In this document: positions 17,464 to 24,176 of the stretch, piece after piece | How the letters are laid out: the number at the start of each line of letters is the position of its first letter | Numbering within the stretch: position 1 is the stretch's first letter | From: Methylobacterium sp. PvR107 | GTDB lineage: Bacteria; Pseudomonadota; Alphaproteobacteria; Rhizobiales; Beijerinckiaceae | Length of the DNA stretch: 64,000 bases | Assembly (NCBI RefSeq): GCF_017833295.1 | Contig: NZ_JAFIBW010000001.1 | Coordinates: 1,488,001-1,552,000, forward strand | Reading direction: 5' to 3' | Notes under the pieces: model-generated | The model's input: only the letters and a program-made list of their open reading frames with translations | What the model was told of the DNA's origin: nothing | Databases searched by the model: none | Position numbers and translations under genes: made by a program

Positions 17464-18356
17464 CAGGGGGTCTCGCCAGCCGGGCCACCGCGCCGGGCCA
17501 TGATGCCGCGGCCGGGATCGTAGGCCACGACGGCGGCGCCGAAGAAGGCGAGCGTCACGCCCACCACGACCGCGCAGGCGACCGGCTCGAACTGGATGTA
17601 GAGGGCGTAGCGGACGAGCTGCACAGCGTGGCTGAACGGATTGAGCTCGCAGATCCAGTACAGCGTCTCCGAGGATTCCCGGATCCGCCATAGCGGGTAG
17701 AGGGCCGAGGAGGCGAAGAACATCGGGAAGATCACGAAGTTCATCACGCTGGCGAAGTTCTCGAGCTGGCGCACCAGCGAGGACAGGAACAGCCCAATCG
17801 CCCCGAGCATCAGGCCCGAGGCCAGGAAGGCCGGGAGCGCGGTCAGGTAGCCGAGCGGCGGGATGTCCGTCTCCCAGAAATAGGCCACCGCCAGGAAGGC
17901 ATAGGCCTGCACGATCGACACGGCGACGCCCGCGATCAGCTTGGCGAGCAGCAGCAGCCAGCGCGGGTAGGGCGAGGTCAGCAGCACCTTCATCGACCCC
18001 ACCTCGCGGTCGTAGACCATCGAGAGCGACGACTGCATGCCGTTGAACAGCTGGATCATCACCGCCAGCCCCGGCACCACGTAGACTTCGTAGAGCACGT
18101 AGGTCTGGTAGGGCGGCTCGATGGAGACGCCCAGCGTGTTGCGGAAGCCCGCCGCGAAGATGAATAGCCAGACGAGCGGACGGACCAGGGCCGAGAAGAA
18201 CCGCTCCTTCTGATTGAAGAAGCGCAGCAATTCCCGGCGGACGATGCCGCCGAGGCAGATCAGGTAGCCGACCGCGTCGAGGCGACCGATCCGGGGCTGT
18301 GCGACGCGCGCCGGCACAGCGCCAGGAGGCGAAGAAACCTGTATCGGCGCGCTCAT
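17463..18356 (-). CDS. lutF: ABC transporter permease, LutF-like
   Basis: 297 aa, ABC-2 type permease with six hydrophobic segments. The N-terminus (GYLICLGGIVRRELLRFFNQ) has the amphipathic entry helix of the family, and the middle holds SLSMVYDREVGSMKVLLTSP, a typical ABC-2 contact loop. It forms the inner-membrane part of the transporter with LutE and the substrate-binding protein LutA. Related permeases occur in PQQ-dependent alcohol dehydrogenase gene clusters, including the Pseudomonas ped system. Its ATG overlaps the lutE stop (ATGA), which implies coupled translation and fixed stoichiometry. Confidence 0.9.
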   Translation of the reverse strand: MSAPIQVSSPPGAVPARVAQPRIGRLDAVGYLICLGGIVRRELLRFFNQKERFFSALVRPLVWLFIFAAGFRNTLGVSIEPPYQTYVLYEVYVVPGLAVMIQLFNGMQSSLSMVYDREVGSMKVLLTSPYPRWLLLLAKLIAGVAVSIVQAYAFLAVAYFWETDIPPLGYLTALPAFLASGLMLGAIGLFLSSLVRQLENFASVMNFVIFPMFFASSALYPLWRIRESSETLYWICELNPFSHAVQLVRYALYIQFEPVACAVVVGVTLAFFGAAVVAYDPGRGIMARRGGPAGETP

Positions 18357-19102
18357 GCCGCGGCCCTCCCCGGCTCGGCCACGAGGCGGCGGAAGGCATC
18401 GGCCAGGGACTCGCCGGGGCCGCCGATATCCCCGGCCCGGCCGCGGGCGATGATCCGGCCCCGGTGCAGAACGACAGCGTCGTCCTCGGGCGCAATCTCC
18501 TCGAAGATGTGGGTCGCCCAGAGAACCGAGAGTCCCTCCTCCCGTACCAGGGCGCGTACGATCGCCACGATGTCGGCGCGGGATTCGAGGTCCAGCCCGA
18601 CGGTCGGCTCATCGAGGAGCAGCAGGTCCGGGCGATGGATCAGCGAGCGGGCGATCTCGATGCGCCGCGACTGGCCGCCCGATAGGGTGCGGACCTTGTC
18701 GTGCCGCCGGTCGGCAAGGCCGACCCGGTCGAGCAGTGTCCCGACGCGGGCCTTCCCGGCACCGCGGGCGATACCGTGAAGGCTCGCGTGATACAGGAGG
18801 TTCTGCTCGACGGTGAGGTCGGTATCGAGGGTCCGCGCCTGGAACACGACACCGAGCCGCGCGAGCGCCCGCGAGGGCTCCCGGTCGAGCCCGTGGCCGA
18901 AGATCGCGACCCGGCCGGTCTGGTTGTTGTAGAGCCGGGTGATCACCGAGAACAACGTCGTCTTGCCGGCGCCGTTCGGCCCGAGCAGGGCGGCGAAGCG
19001 CCCGCGCGCCACCGTGATCGAGACGTCGTCGAGCGCCGTCCGTGCCCCGAACCGATGCCCGACCTGCTCGACCTGCAGGGCAGCAGCCTCCACCGCGCTC
19101 AT
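18353..19102 (-). CDS. lutE: ABC transporter ATP-binding protein, LutE-like
   Basis: 249 aa from the ATG at 19102, which overlaps the lutD stop as ATGA. It is a complete nucleotide-binding domain: Walker A GPNGAGKTT (41-49), Q-loop VVFQARTLD (about 85-93), signature LSGGQSRRIEIARSL (140-154), Walker B LLLLDEP (160-166) and H-loop ATH. It powers the LutF permease on the cytoplasmic side. The ABC-2 partner is of a type more often linked to export, so the direction of transport should not be assumed from sequence alone, although the AM1 system is described as import. Confidence 0.93.
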   Translation of the reverse strand: MSAVEAAALQVEQVGHRFGARTALDDVSITVARGRFAALLGPNGAGKTTLFSVITRLYNNQTGRVAIFGHGLDREPSRALARLGVVFQARTLDTDLTVEQNLLYHASLHGIARGAGKARVGTLLDRVGLADRRHDKVRTLSGGQSRRIEIARSLIHRPDLLLLDEPTVGLDLESRADIVAIVRALVREEGLSVLWATHIFEEIAPEDDAVVLHRGRIIARGRAGDIGGPGESLADAFRRLVAEPGRAAA

Positions 19103-19344
19103 CGCCCGAGCACCTTTCGGGCATCGGCGACGGCGTCGAGGCACTCGTCGAACTCGCCCTCCTTCTGCTCTCGCTCGGCGACCCGCAGGGCCTTCTTGAG
19201 CTTCGGCAATGCGGGTTCGGGCGGGTTCAGCGCGAGCGCGTCACGAATCATCGTGATGCCCTCCGCGCAGGCGGAGGCATCATCGGCGGCGAGCGCCGGT
19301 CCGGCGAGGAGAAGGCCTGAGACGAGGAACAGGACGCGCATCAT
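19099..19344 (-). CDS. lutD: LutD-like small periplasmic protein, 81 aa
   Basis: The ATG at 19344 overlaps the lutC stop codon (ATGA). A second ATG follows at once, so the two starts differ by one residue. A signal peptide (MRVLFLVSGLLLAGPALA) leaves a mature chain of about 60 residues. This has two cysteines (ASACAEG and FDECLDAVADARK) on what look like two antiparallel helices, probably disulfide-linked. The C-terminal 33 residues align with the secreted protein at 13416-13769. The role is unknown; it may be a metal- or ligand-relay protein for the LutEF transporter (inference from the operon). Confidence 0.8.
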   Translation of the reverse strand: MMRVLFLVSGLLLAGPALAADDASACAEGITMIRDALALNPPEPALPKLKKALRVAEREQKEGEFDECLDAVADARKVLGR

Positions 19345-19775
19345 TTCACCGTCAGCGTGCCGGTCATGCCTTTCGCTTCCAGGCCGCGCGCTTCCCACTT
19401 GTAGGTGCCGGGCTTGATGGCGACGAACTCGATGGCGATCTCGCCGGGATCGTCGAATTCCAGGTGGTCGGGTGGGCCGCCGCCGTGGATCTCCTTGTGC
19501 TCGATCACGATCTGATTGAACCAGATGTATCGGAAGAAGTCCGGCGCGTAGAATTTGTATTCCTGGCGGCCCTTGGCGACGATGCGCAGCCTGTAGGCCT
19601 TGCCGGATTCGAGCGTGATGTCCTTGTTCTCGACGGCGAAGTCGTTGCCCTGGTCGTCACCCAGGACGAGGTCGGGCAGGTTCTCCCGCTTCTTGGTGAG
19701 GTCCAGGGCCAGCACTGGACCGGCCGCGAGCAGCCCCACCAGGGCGAGGGCTGCCGTTCGAAACTTGAGCGTCAT
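19341..19775 (-). CDS. lutC: LutC-like cupredoxin-fold periplasmic protein lacking copper ligands
   Basis: 144 aa with a signal peptide (MTLKFRTAALALVGLLAAG, cleaved near ALA). The mature part reads like a single cupredoxin domain: VENKDITLESGKAYRLRIV early, and the last strands PGTYKWEARG and KGMTGTLTV. In blue copper proteins the same last segment carries Cys and His before the Met (PGxYxFxC...H...M). Here Cys and His are absent and only Met remains, and the early His position (QEYKFYA) holds no His. It is therefore unlikely to hold type 1 copper. AGGAAG precedes the ATG. Acidic patches (HLEFDDPGE) could bind a hard cation, but this is only a suggestion. Confidence 0.82.
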   Translation of the reverse strand: MTLKFRTAALALVGLLAAGPVLALDLTKKRENLPDLVLGDDQGNDFAVENKDITLESGKAYRLRIVAKGRQEYKFYAPDFFRYIWFNQIVIEHKEIHGGGPPDHLEFDDPGEIAIEFVAIKPGTYKWEARGLEAKGMTGTLTVK

Positions 19776-19831
19776 GTCGCTTCCTACCCTTGGGCGCAAC
19801 GCCCGGTGCCCGATTCGACTCGGATCTTGGA

Positions 19832-20815
19832 TCAGTTCGGCGAGATCGCCACGCCCCAGGGCAGCAGTCCGACCGGGATGCTCTTGACCACCTTCTCGGC
19901 GGCGACGTCGATCACCGAGACGTCGTTCGACGTGCCGTTCGTTGTGAAGAGCTGCTTCTGGTCCGGCGTGAAGGCGAGCTGCCAGACGCGCTGGCCGACC
20001 GGCAGGTACTTCTCGACCTCGTAGGTCTTCGCGTCGATGACCGCGACCCGGTTGGCCGGGCCCAGCGCCACGAAGGCTTTGGTTCCGTCCTTGGTGATCC
20101 GGATGCCGACGGGCTGGATCGCCTCGTCGTTCACGCTCGGAATCTTGAAGCTGATCTTCTTGATCAACCGGCGCTGCGCCACGTCGATCACGCTCACCGT
20201 GCCGCCGACCTCCGCGGAGACCCACAGGAACTTTCCGTCCGCGGTGAACTCGGCGAAGCGCGGGCGTGCATCGACCAGCACGTTGTCGATGACCTGGAAA
20301 GTCTTCGTGTCGATGAAATGGGCCATGTTGGTCGTTTCAGAGGTATTGACCAGGATCTTCCCGTCAGGCGACAGGCCCATCCCCTCCGGCTCGACCCCGA
20401 CCGGCACCTCGGCCAGAACCTTGTTCTTCTCGATATCGATGATGGTGACCTGGCTGTCATCCTCGTTGGCGACGTAGAGCGGGTTACCCGAGGAATCGAG
20501 AATGAACTGCTCCGGATCCGGGCCCGAGCGCAGGGAGCGCACCACCTTGCCGGAGCTCGTATCGAGCACGTCGATCCGGTCGTCGTCGCTCGCGCAGACG
20601 AACAGCTCCTTGCCGTCCTTCGACACGGTCACGCCCCGCGGGCGCCGGCCGACCTTCCAGGTCGCCGTCACCGCCATCGTGGTCGAGTCGATGACGCTGA
20701 CCGAATTGCCCTTCTCGTTGGTGACGTAGGCGGTGAAGGCGGCGGCTGGCCCGCATAGGGCGAACCACGCTCCGAGGGCGAACACACTCAGACCTGCCTC
20801 GACGCGGCGGTTCAT
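19832..20815 (-). CDS. lutB: LutB-like beta-propeller (PQQ-dependent catabolism-associated YVTN family)
   Basis: 327 aa from the ATG at 20815, preceded by a strong GGGAAGGGAA. A signal peptide ends near AAAF, and mature repeats begin at once with AYVTNEKGNSVSVID. About seven YVTN-type blades recur (LFVCASDDDRIDVLD, LYVANEDDSQVTIID, LWVSAEVGGTVSVID, LFTTNGTSNDVSVID). Proteins of this exact type accompany PQQ-dependent alcohol dehydrogenase gene sets. It should be a periplasmic scaffold or binding protein. A second, separate propeller of the same superfamily is encoded at 26882-27838 in the opposing operon. Confidence 0.88.
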   Translation of the reverse strand: MNRRVEAGLSVFALGAWFALCGPAAAFTAYVTNEKGNSVSVIDSTTMAVTATWKVGRRPRGVTVSKDGKELFVCASDDDRIDVLDTSSGKVVRSLRSGPDPEQFILDSSGNPLYVANEDDSQVTIIDIEKNKVLAEVPVGVEPEGMGLSPDGKILVNTSETTNMAHFIDTKTFQVIDNVLVDARPRFAEFTADGKFLWVSAEVGGTVSVIDVAQRRLIKKISFKIPSVNDEAIQPVGIRITKDGTKAFVALGPANRVAVIDAKTYEVEKYLPVGQRVWQLAFTPDQKQLFTTNGTSNDVSVIDVAAEKVVKSIPVGLLPWGVAISPN

Positions 20816-20936
20816 GCCATTCCCTTCCCTTGCGGCTTCCCGGCGTCCTCGAAGGACGTTCTCGGACGACAATTGTAGTGCGATGTCCGCGCGTTGCGAG
20901 AGCGTCGGCCGCTCACCAACGCCGCAGGCGGAGGCC

Positions 20937-22163
20937 TCACTTGAACTTGCAGGTGGTCTCCGGAAGATCCACGCCCAGCGTGTCGAGCGGGGTGCGCTGA
21001 TGCAGGAAGCCCTGCTCGGGGGCCACAGAGACCAGCGCCTTCGGCTGCACGACGATGATCGCCTGCCGGAGCTGGTGGTCCCAAGGCCGGAAGCTCAGCG
21101 GCACGCCCTTGTAGGCCGGCAGCGTGAAGTCCGGCTGAGCGAGATAGGGCCCGATCACGGCCGGATCGTTGGTCTTCTTGCCCGTCACCGCTTCCCCGAC
21201 GGTCCGCACCGCGGCCCAGACCTGATAGTCCAGTGGGCGCATCAGGCGTCCGGCGAGCCGCCGGAACCGGTTCTGCGCCTGGGCCGCCCCCCAGGTCTCC
21301 AGGACGGGCGACCACGTCGTGGGCGTCAGCGCCTGCGTGCCGCCGACCGGGCGCGGGTCGACGGTGCGGTAGGGAACGTAATCCCCCCAATCGCCCTCCT
21401 CGTCGGCCACGATCGCCATATCGTAGTCGAGCCCCCGGGTGAAGACCATCGCCTCGGCCCGGGTCGGGGTGTCGCCCCGCGCCTTCGCGAGCGGTCCGAA
21501 GGTCCAGGGCTTCTCGGCCGTGATCTTGAGCGCGAATTTCCGGGCCGAGTTGCGAACCGCGTCGGCATAAGCCTTGTCGGCGTCGGTGGGGCCGACGATC
21601 AGGAAGAGCTTCCGCCAGCGCATCACCGTCAGGTACTGCGCCAGTGCGTCGGCGAGCATGGCCCGCGACGGCAGGATGTGGAACACGTTGGCCCGGCAAT
21701 CGGCCCCGCGCAGGCGGTCGTCGGGCGCTCCGGCATTGAGAATGACGGCACCGGACTCCTTCACGGCATCCGCGACCGCCAGCACCGCGTCTGCCGGCAG
21801 TGCCAGGACGAGAAAGCGCACGCCCTTCGCGACCAGATCCTTGGCGGCCGCGACCGGGTCCGGCTTGTCGTCGGTCAGCGCGATCTCGTCGAGCGCGTAG
21901 GTCTGTTTGGTGAACCGGCCGGTCGTGTTGCTGTCGGCGATGCCCATTTTGGCGCCCGCCAGGCCCTCGTCCTCCGGCGCCGCCTCGGCATCGTAGGAGG
22001 ATGGGGCGGGCTGCGGCCGATAGATCAGGCCGATCTGCGTCTCGATCGGCTGCGCGGCGGCCTGCTGGGCCTGCGCGGAGAGCGGAAGCAGCACGAGCGC
22101 GGCCAGCGCGACGCGCAGCCATACCAGGCGCAGGACGACCGTGTCGGGTGCAGGATCTTGCAT
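20937..22163 (-). CDS. lutA: ABC transporter substrate-binding protein, LutA-like
   Basis: 408 aa, first gene of the lut operon. After the signal peptide (LRVALAALVLLPLSAQAQ) comes a type I periplasmic-binding fold of the branched-chain amino acid receptor class: ETQIGLIYRP, KGVRFLVLALPADAVLAVAD, and a C-terminal lobe with RPLDYQVWAAVRTVGEAV. This is the subgroup named for PQQ-dependent alcohol dehydrogenase systems. Two cysteines (GADCRAN and the C-terminal TTCKFK) could form a disulfide. It should deliver the lanthanide-containing ligand to LutEF in the periplasm. Its start is 183 bp from that of the divergent operon. Confidence 0.88.
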   Translation of the reverse strand: MQDPAPDTVVLRLVWLRVALAALVLLPLSAQAQQAAAQPIETQIGLIYRPQPAPSSYDAEAAPEDEGLAGAKMGIADSNTTGRFTKQTYALDEIALTDDKPDPVAAAKDLVAKGVRFLVLALPADAVLAVADAVKESGAVILNAGAPDDRLRGADCRANVFHILPSRAMLADALAQYLTVMRWRKLFLIVGPTDADKAYADAVRNSARKFALKITAEKPWTFGPLAKARGDTPTRAEAMVFTRGLDYDMAIVADEEGDWGDYVPYRTVDPRPVGGTQALTPTTWSPVLETWGAAQAQNRFRRLAGRLMRPLDYQVWAAVRTVGEAVTGKKTNDPAVIGPYLAQPDFTLPAYKGVPLSFRPWDHQLRQAIIVVQPKALVSVAPEQGFLHQRTPLDTLGVDLPETTCKFK

Positions 22164-22346
22164 GTGCGCGGCCTCTAACAGCTTCCGCTCCGACCGCTCA
22201 ACCGCGGCCTGTTGTCCCGACGTTCACGTTCCCGTCGTGGAATACGCAGGCCGCGAAGTACATTGCCAAATTGTCCCTTCGCCCGACCTATGCCGGCAGC
22301 GATGTCGCCGCACGCGGCGATCGGACCGTCGAGAGGAAGCCTGACG
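22164..22346. promoter_or_regulatory. Divergent control region between the lut operon and the cofactor operon
   Basis: 183 bp serve both operons. On the minus strand, TTGAGC (22201-22196) and TTAGAG (22178-22173) are 17 bases apart, a sigma-70-like pair lying very close to the lutA ATG. On the plus strand, TTGCCA (22263-22268) and CCTATG (22287-22292) are 18 apart. An imperfect inverted repeat, TTCACG...CGTGGAA, occupies 22223-22242 and could be an operator. These are visual matches only. Confidence 0.4.
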
Positions 22347-22874
22347 ATGCGCCCCCCGTCTCTCCGCGCCGCCACCGCGTGCGCGCTCGCCATTCTGGGG
22401 ACCACCCTGCCCGGCGCGGCTCGGGCGGCCGAGAAGGCCGCGGTGTTTCCCGTGGAGCTATTCGATCCCGGTGCCTCCTACGGCGCTCGTGCGCGGCCGG
22501 CCGACACCAAGAAGCTCACCCTGGTCACGGACGAGTTGCGCAAGGCACTCCACGATCAGGCCGGGCTGGAGATCGTCGATACGGCGCCGAAGGCCGACAC
22601 CGTGGCCAAGGACGGCCCACTCTACAAGTGCAACGGTTGCGCGGCGGACATCGGCAAGAGCCTGGGTGCGGACCTCGTCGTGACGGGTTATGTGGAGAAG
22701 GGGTCCGGTCAGATCTTCAACCTGAGCGTCGCCATCGCCGAGGCAGAGACCGGCAAGGTGGTGCGCGGCGGGCAGGTGACGATCCGGGCCGACACCGACG
22801 ATACCTGGGCCCACGCCATGCGTTGGGTGGTGAAGAACCGCCTGCTCGCCGAGCCGCTGCCCGGGAAGTCATAA
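22347..22874 (+). CDS. DUF3280 (DUF2380-like) exported protein
   Basis: 175 aa from the ATG at 22347; GAGAGGAAG lies 8 bases upstream, and a signal peptide starts there (MRPPSLRAATACALAILGT). The mature protein has an alpha/beta segment (KAAVFPVELFDPGASYG, ELRKALHDQAGLEIVD), a CxxC motif (YKCNGCAADIG) and SLGADLVVTGYVEKGSG, the pattern of DUF3280/DUF2380. This family is commonly found with PQQ-dependent dehydrogenase gene sets. It is first in the plus-strand operon, 28 bases before the mfnB-like gene. Its function is not established; the CxxC may bind metal or be redox-active. Confidence 0.78.
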   Translation: MRPPSLRAATACALAILGTTLPGAARAAEKAAVFPVELFDPGASYGARARPADTKKLTLVTDELRKALHDQAGLEIVDTAPKADTVAKDGPLYKCNGCAADIGKSLGADLVVTGYVEKGSGQIFNLSVAIAEAETGKVVRGGQVTIRADTDDTWAHAMRWVVKNRLLAEPLPGKS

Positions 22875-22902
22875 GGCCTGCCGTCGAAATCCCGAGTCAT
22901 CC

Positions 22903-23604
22903 GTGTCCGCGTCCTCTGCCCGAGCCACTCCCCTGCCCCGCCTGCTCGTCAGCGTCCGTGATCCGGCCGAGGCCGAGGCTGCGCAGCTGGCCGGAGCCGA
23001 CCTGATCGACGCCAAGGATCCCGAGCGCGGGGCGCTCGGCGCGCTCGACACCCGGACAGTGCGGGAGATCGTCGCCCGGGTGTCCGGCGGTGCTGTGACC
23101 AGCGCGGTCGCCGAGCCGACGCCGCGCGACGTGGCCGCGATGGCGGCGGCGGGTGTGGATTGGGTCAAGACCGGCATCGGCGCGGCACGACGCGCGGATC
23201 GCGCGGCACTGGCGGCTCTCGCCGCCGCTTCGCCCGGACGCCTGATCGCCGTGCTGTTCGCCGAGGACGGCCCGGCCGCCGCCCTCGTTCCGCACCTCGC
23301 CGAAGCCGGCTTCGCGGGCGCGATGATCGATACGGCCGGCAAGCGGGGCGCGCGTCTGCCCGATCTCGCGGCGCCGCAGGATCTGGCGGCCTTCACCGCG
23401 GGCTGCCGCGCTCATGGGCTGATGAGCGGTCTTGCGGGCTCGCTGCGGGTCATCGATATCCCAAGCCTCAGCGCGCACGCGCCGGATTATCTGGGCTTCC
23501 GTGGCGGCCTATGCCGCGACTTTGATCGCCACAACGGCATCGATCCCCTGCGGGTCGCCGAGGCGCTGCGCGCCCTGCGGCCGAACCGGCGGGACGCCGC
23601 GTGA
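22903..23604 (+). CDS. mfnB: (5-formylfuran-3-yl)methyl phosphate synthase, MfnB-like
   Basis: 233 aa from a GTG start. In archaea MfnB condenses two glyceraldehyde-3-phosphate molecules to the furan core of methanofuran. Methylotrophs use a related cofactor in the formyltransferase/hydrolase complex. Catalytic lysines sit where expected: K38 in DAKDPERGALGA and K89 in DWVKTGIG. The C-terminal half keeps the TIM-barrel phosphate loop (SGLAGSLRVIDIP) and YLGFRGGLCRDFDRHNGID. The stop overlaps the next start as GTGA. The activity in this organism is inferred from archaeal homology. Confidence 0.88.
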   Translation: MSASSARATPLPRLLVSVRDPAEAEAAQLAGADLIDAKDPERGALGALDTRTVREIVARVSGGAVTSAVAEPTPRDVAAMAAAGVDWVKTGIGAARRADRAALAALAAASPGRLIAVLFAEDGPAAALVPHLAEAGFAGAMIDTAGKRGARLPDLAAPQDLAAFTAGCRAHGLMSGLAGSLRVIDIPSLSAHAPDYLGFRGGLCRDFDRHNGIDPLRVAEALRALRPNRRDAA

Positions 23605-24176
23605 CCGCCGTAGTCAAGGTCGGTGGCAGCCTCGAGGCGGATCCGCACCGTCGCCGCGCCCTGTTGATAGCGCTCGCCGACGGCGTGCTCGGGCGCTGCA
23701 TCGTCGTGCCGGGCGGCGGCACCTTCGCGAGCGCCGTGCGGGCCGCGCAGGTGCGCGAGGGTTTCAGCGACGCGGAAGCCCACCGCCGCGCGCTCGACGC
23801 GATGAGCGATGCGGCCGGCATCTTCCGCGGGATCGAGCCGCGCCTGGTGCAGAGCCTGGAGCCCTGGACGGAGGCTGCGCCGGCCCGGGCGCGGGTGTGG
23901 AACCCGCGCCGGCTGCGCGCGGGCCATCCGGACATCCCCGAGACCTGGGACGTCACCTCCGACAGCTTGGCGCTCTGGCTTGCCGCGCAGGTCGAGGCCG
24001 AACGCTGCGTGCTGATAAAGTCCGTCGATGCGCCCGGTCATCACGATGCCGCCGCCTTGGCGCGCGTCGGTCTGGTGGACGCTGCCTTCCCGGACTTCGC
24101 CGCGCGGTACGGCGGCCCGATCGAGATCTGGGGTCCGACCGACAAGGTGACGGTCGCCCTGAGGAACGCCGCGTGA
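23601..24176 (+). CDS. Amino acid kinase family enzyme (MfnE-like)
   Basis: 191 aa, GTG start overlapping the mfnB stop. It shows the amino acid kinase core: VVKVGGSLEADP at the N-terminus (phosphate-binding Lys and Gly-Gly), CIVVPGGGTFASAV, and the C-terminal nucleotide loop IEIWGPTDKVTV. The chain is short for aspartokinases but typical of the small group encoded with methanofuran or tetrahydromethanopterin genes. In archaea, MfnE phosphorylates aminomethylfuran-methyl phosphate. The same step here is likely, as the gene is coupled to mfnB, but it is not proven by sequence. Confidence 0.78.
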   Translation: MTAVVKVGGSLEADPHRRRALLIALADGVLGRCIVVPGGGTFASAVRAAQVREGFSDAEAHRRALDAMSDAAGIFRGIEPRLVQSLEPWTEAAPARARVWNPRRLRAGHPDIPETWDVTSDSLALWLAAQVEAERCVLIKSVDAPGHHDAAALARVGLVDAAFPDFAARYGGPIEIWGPTDKVTVALRNAA

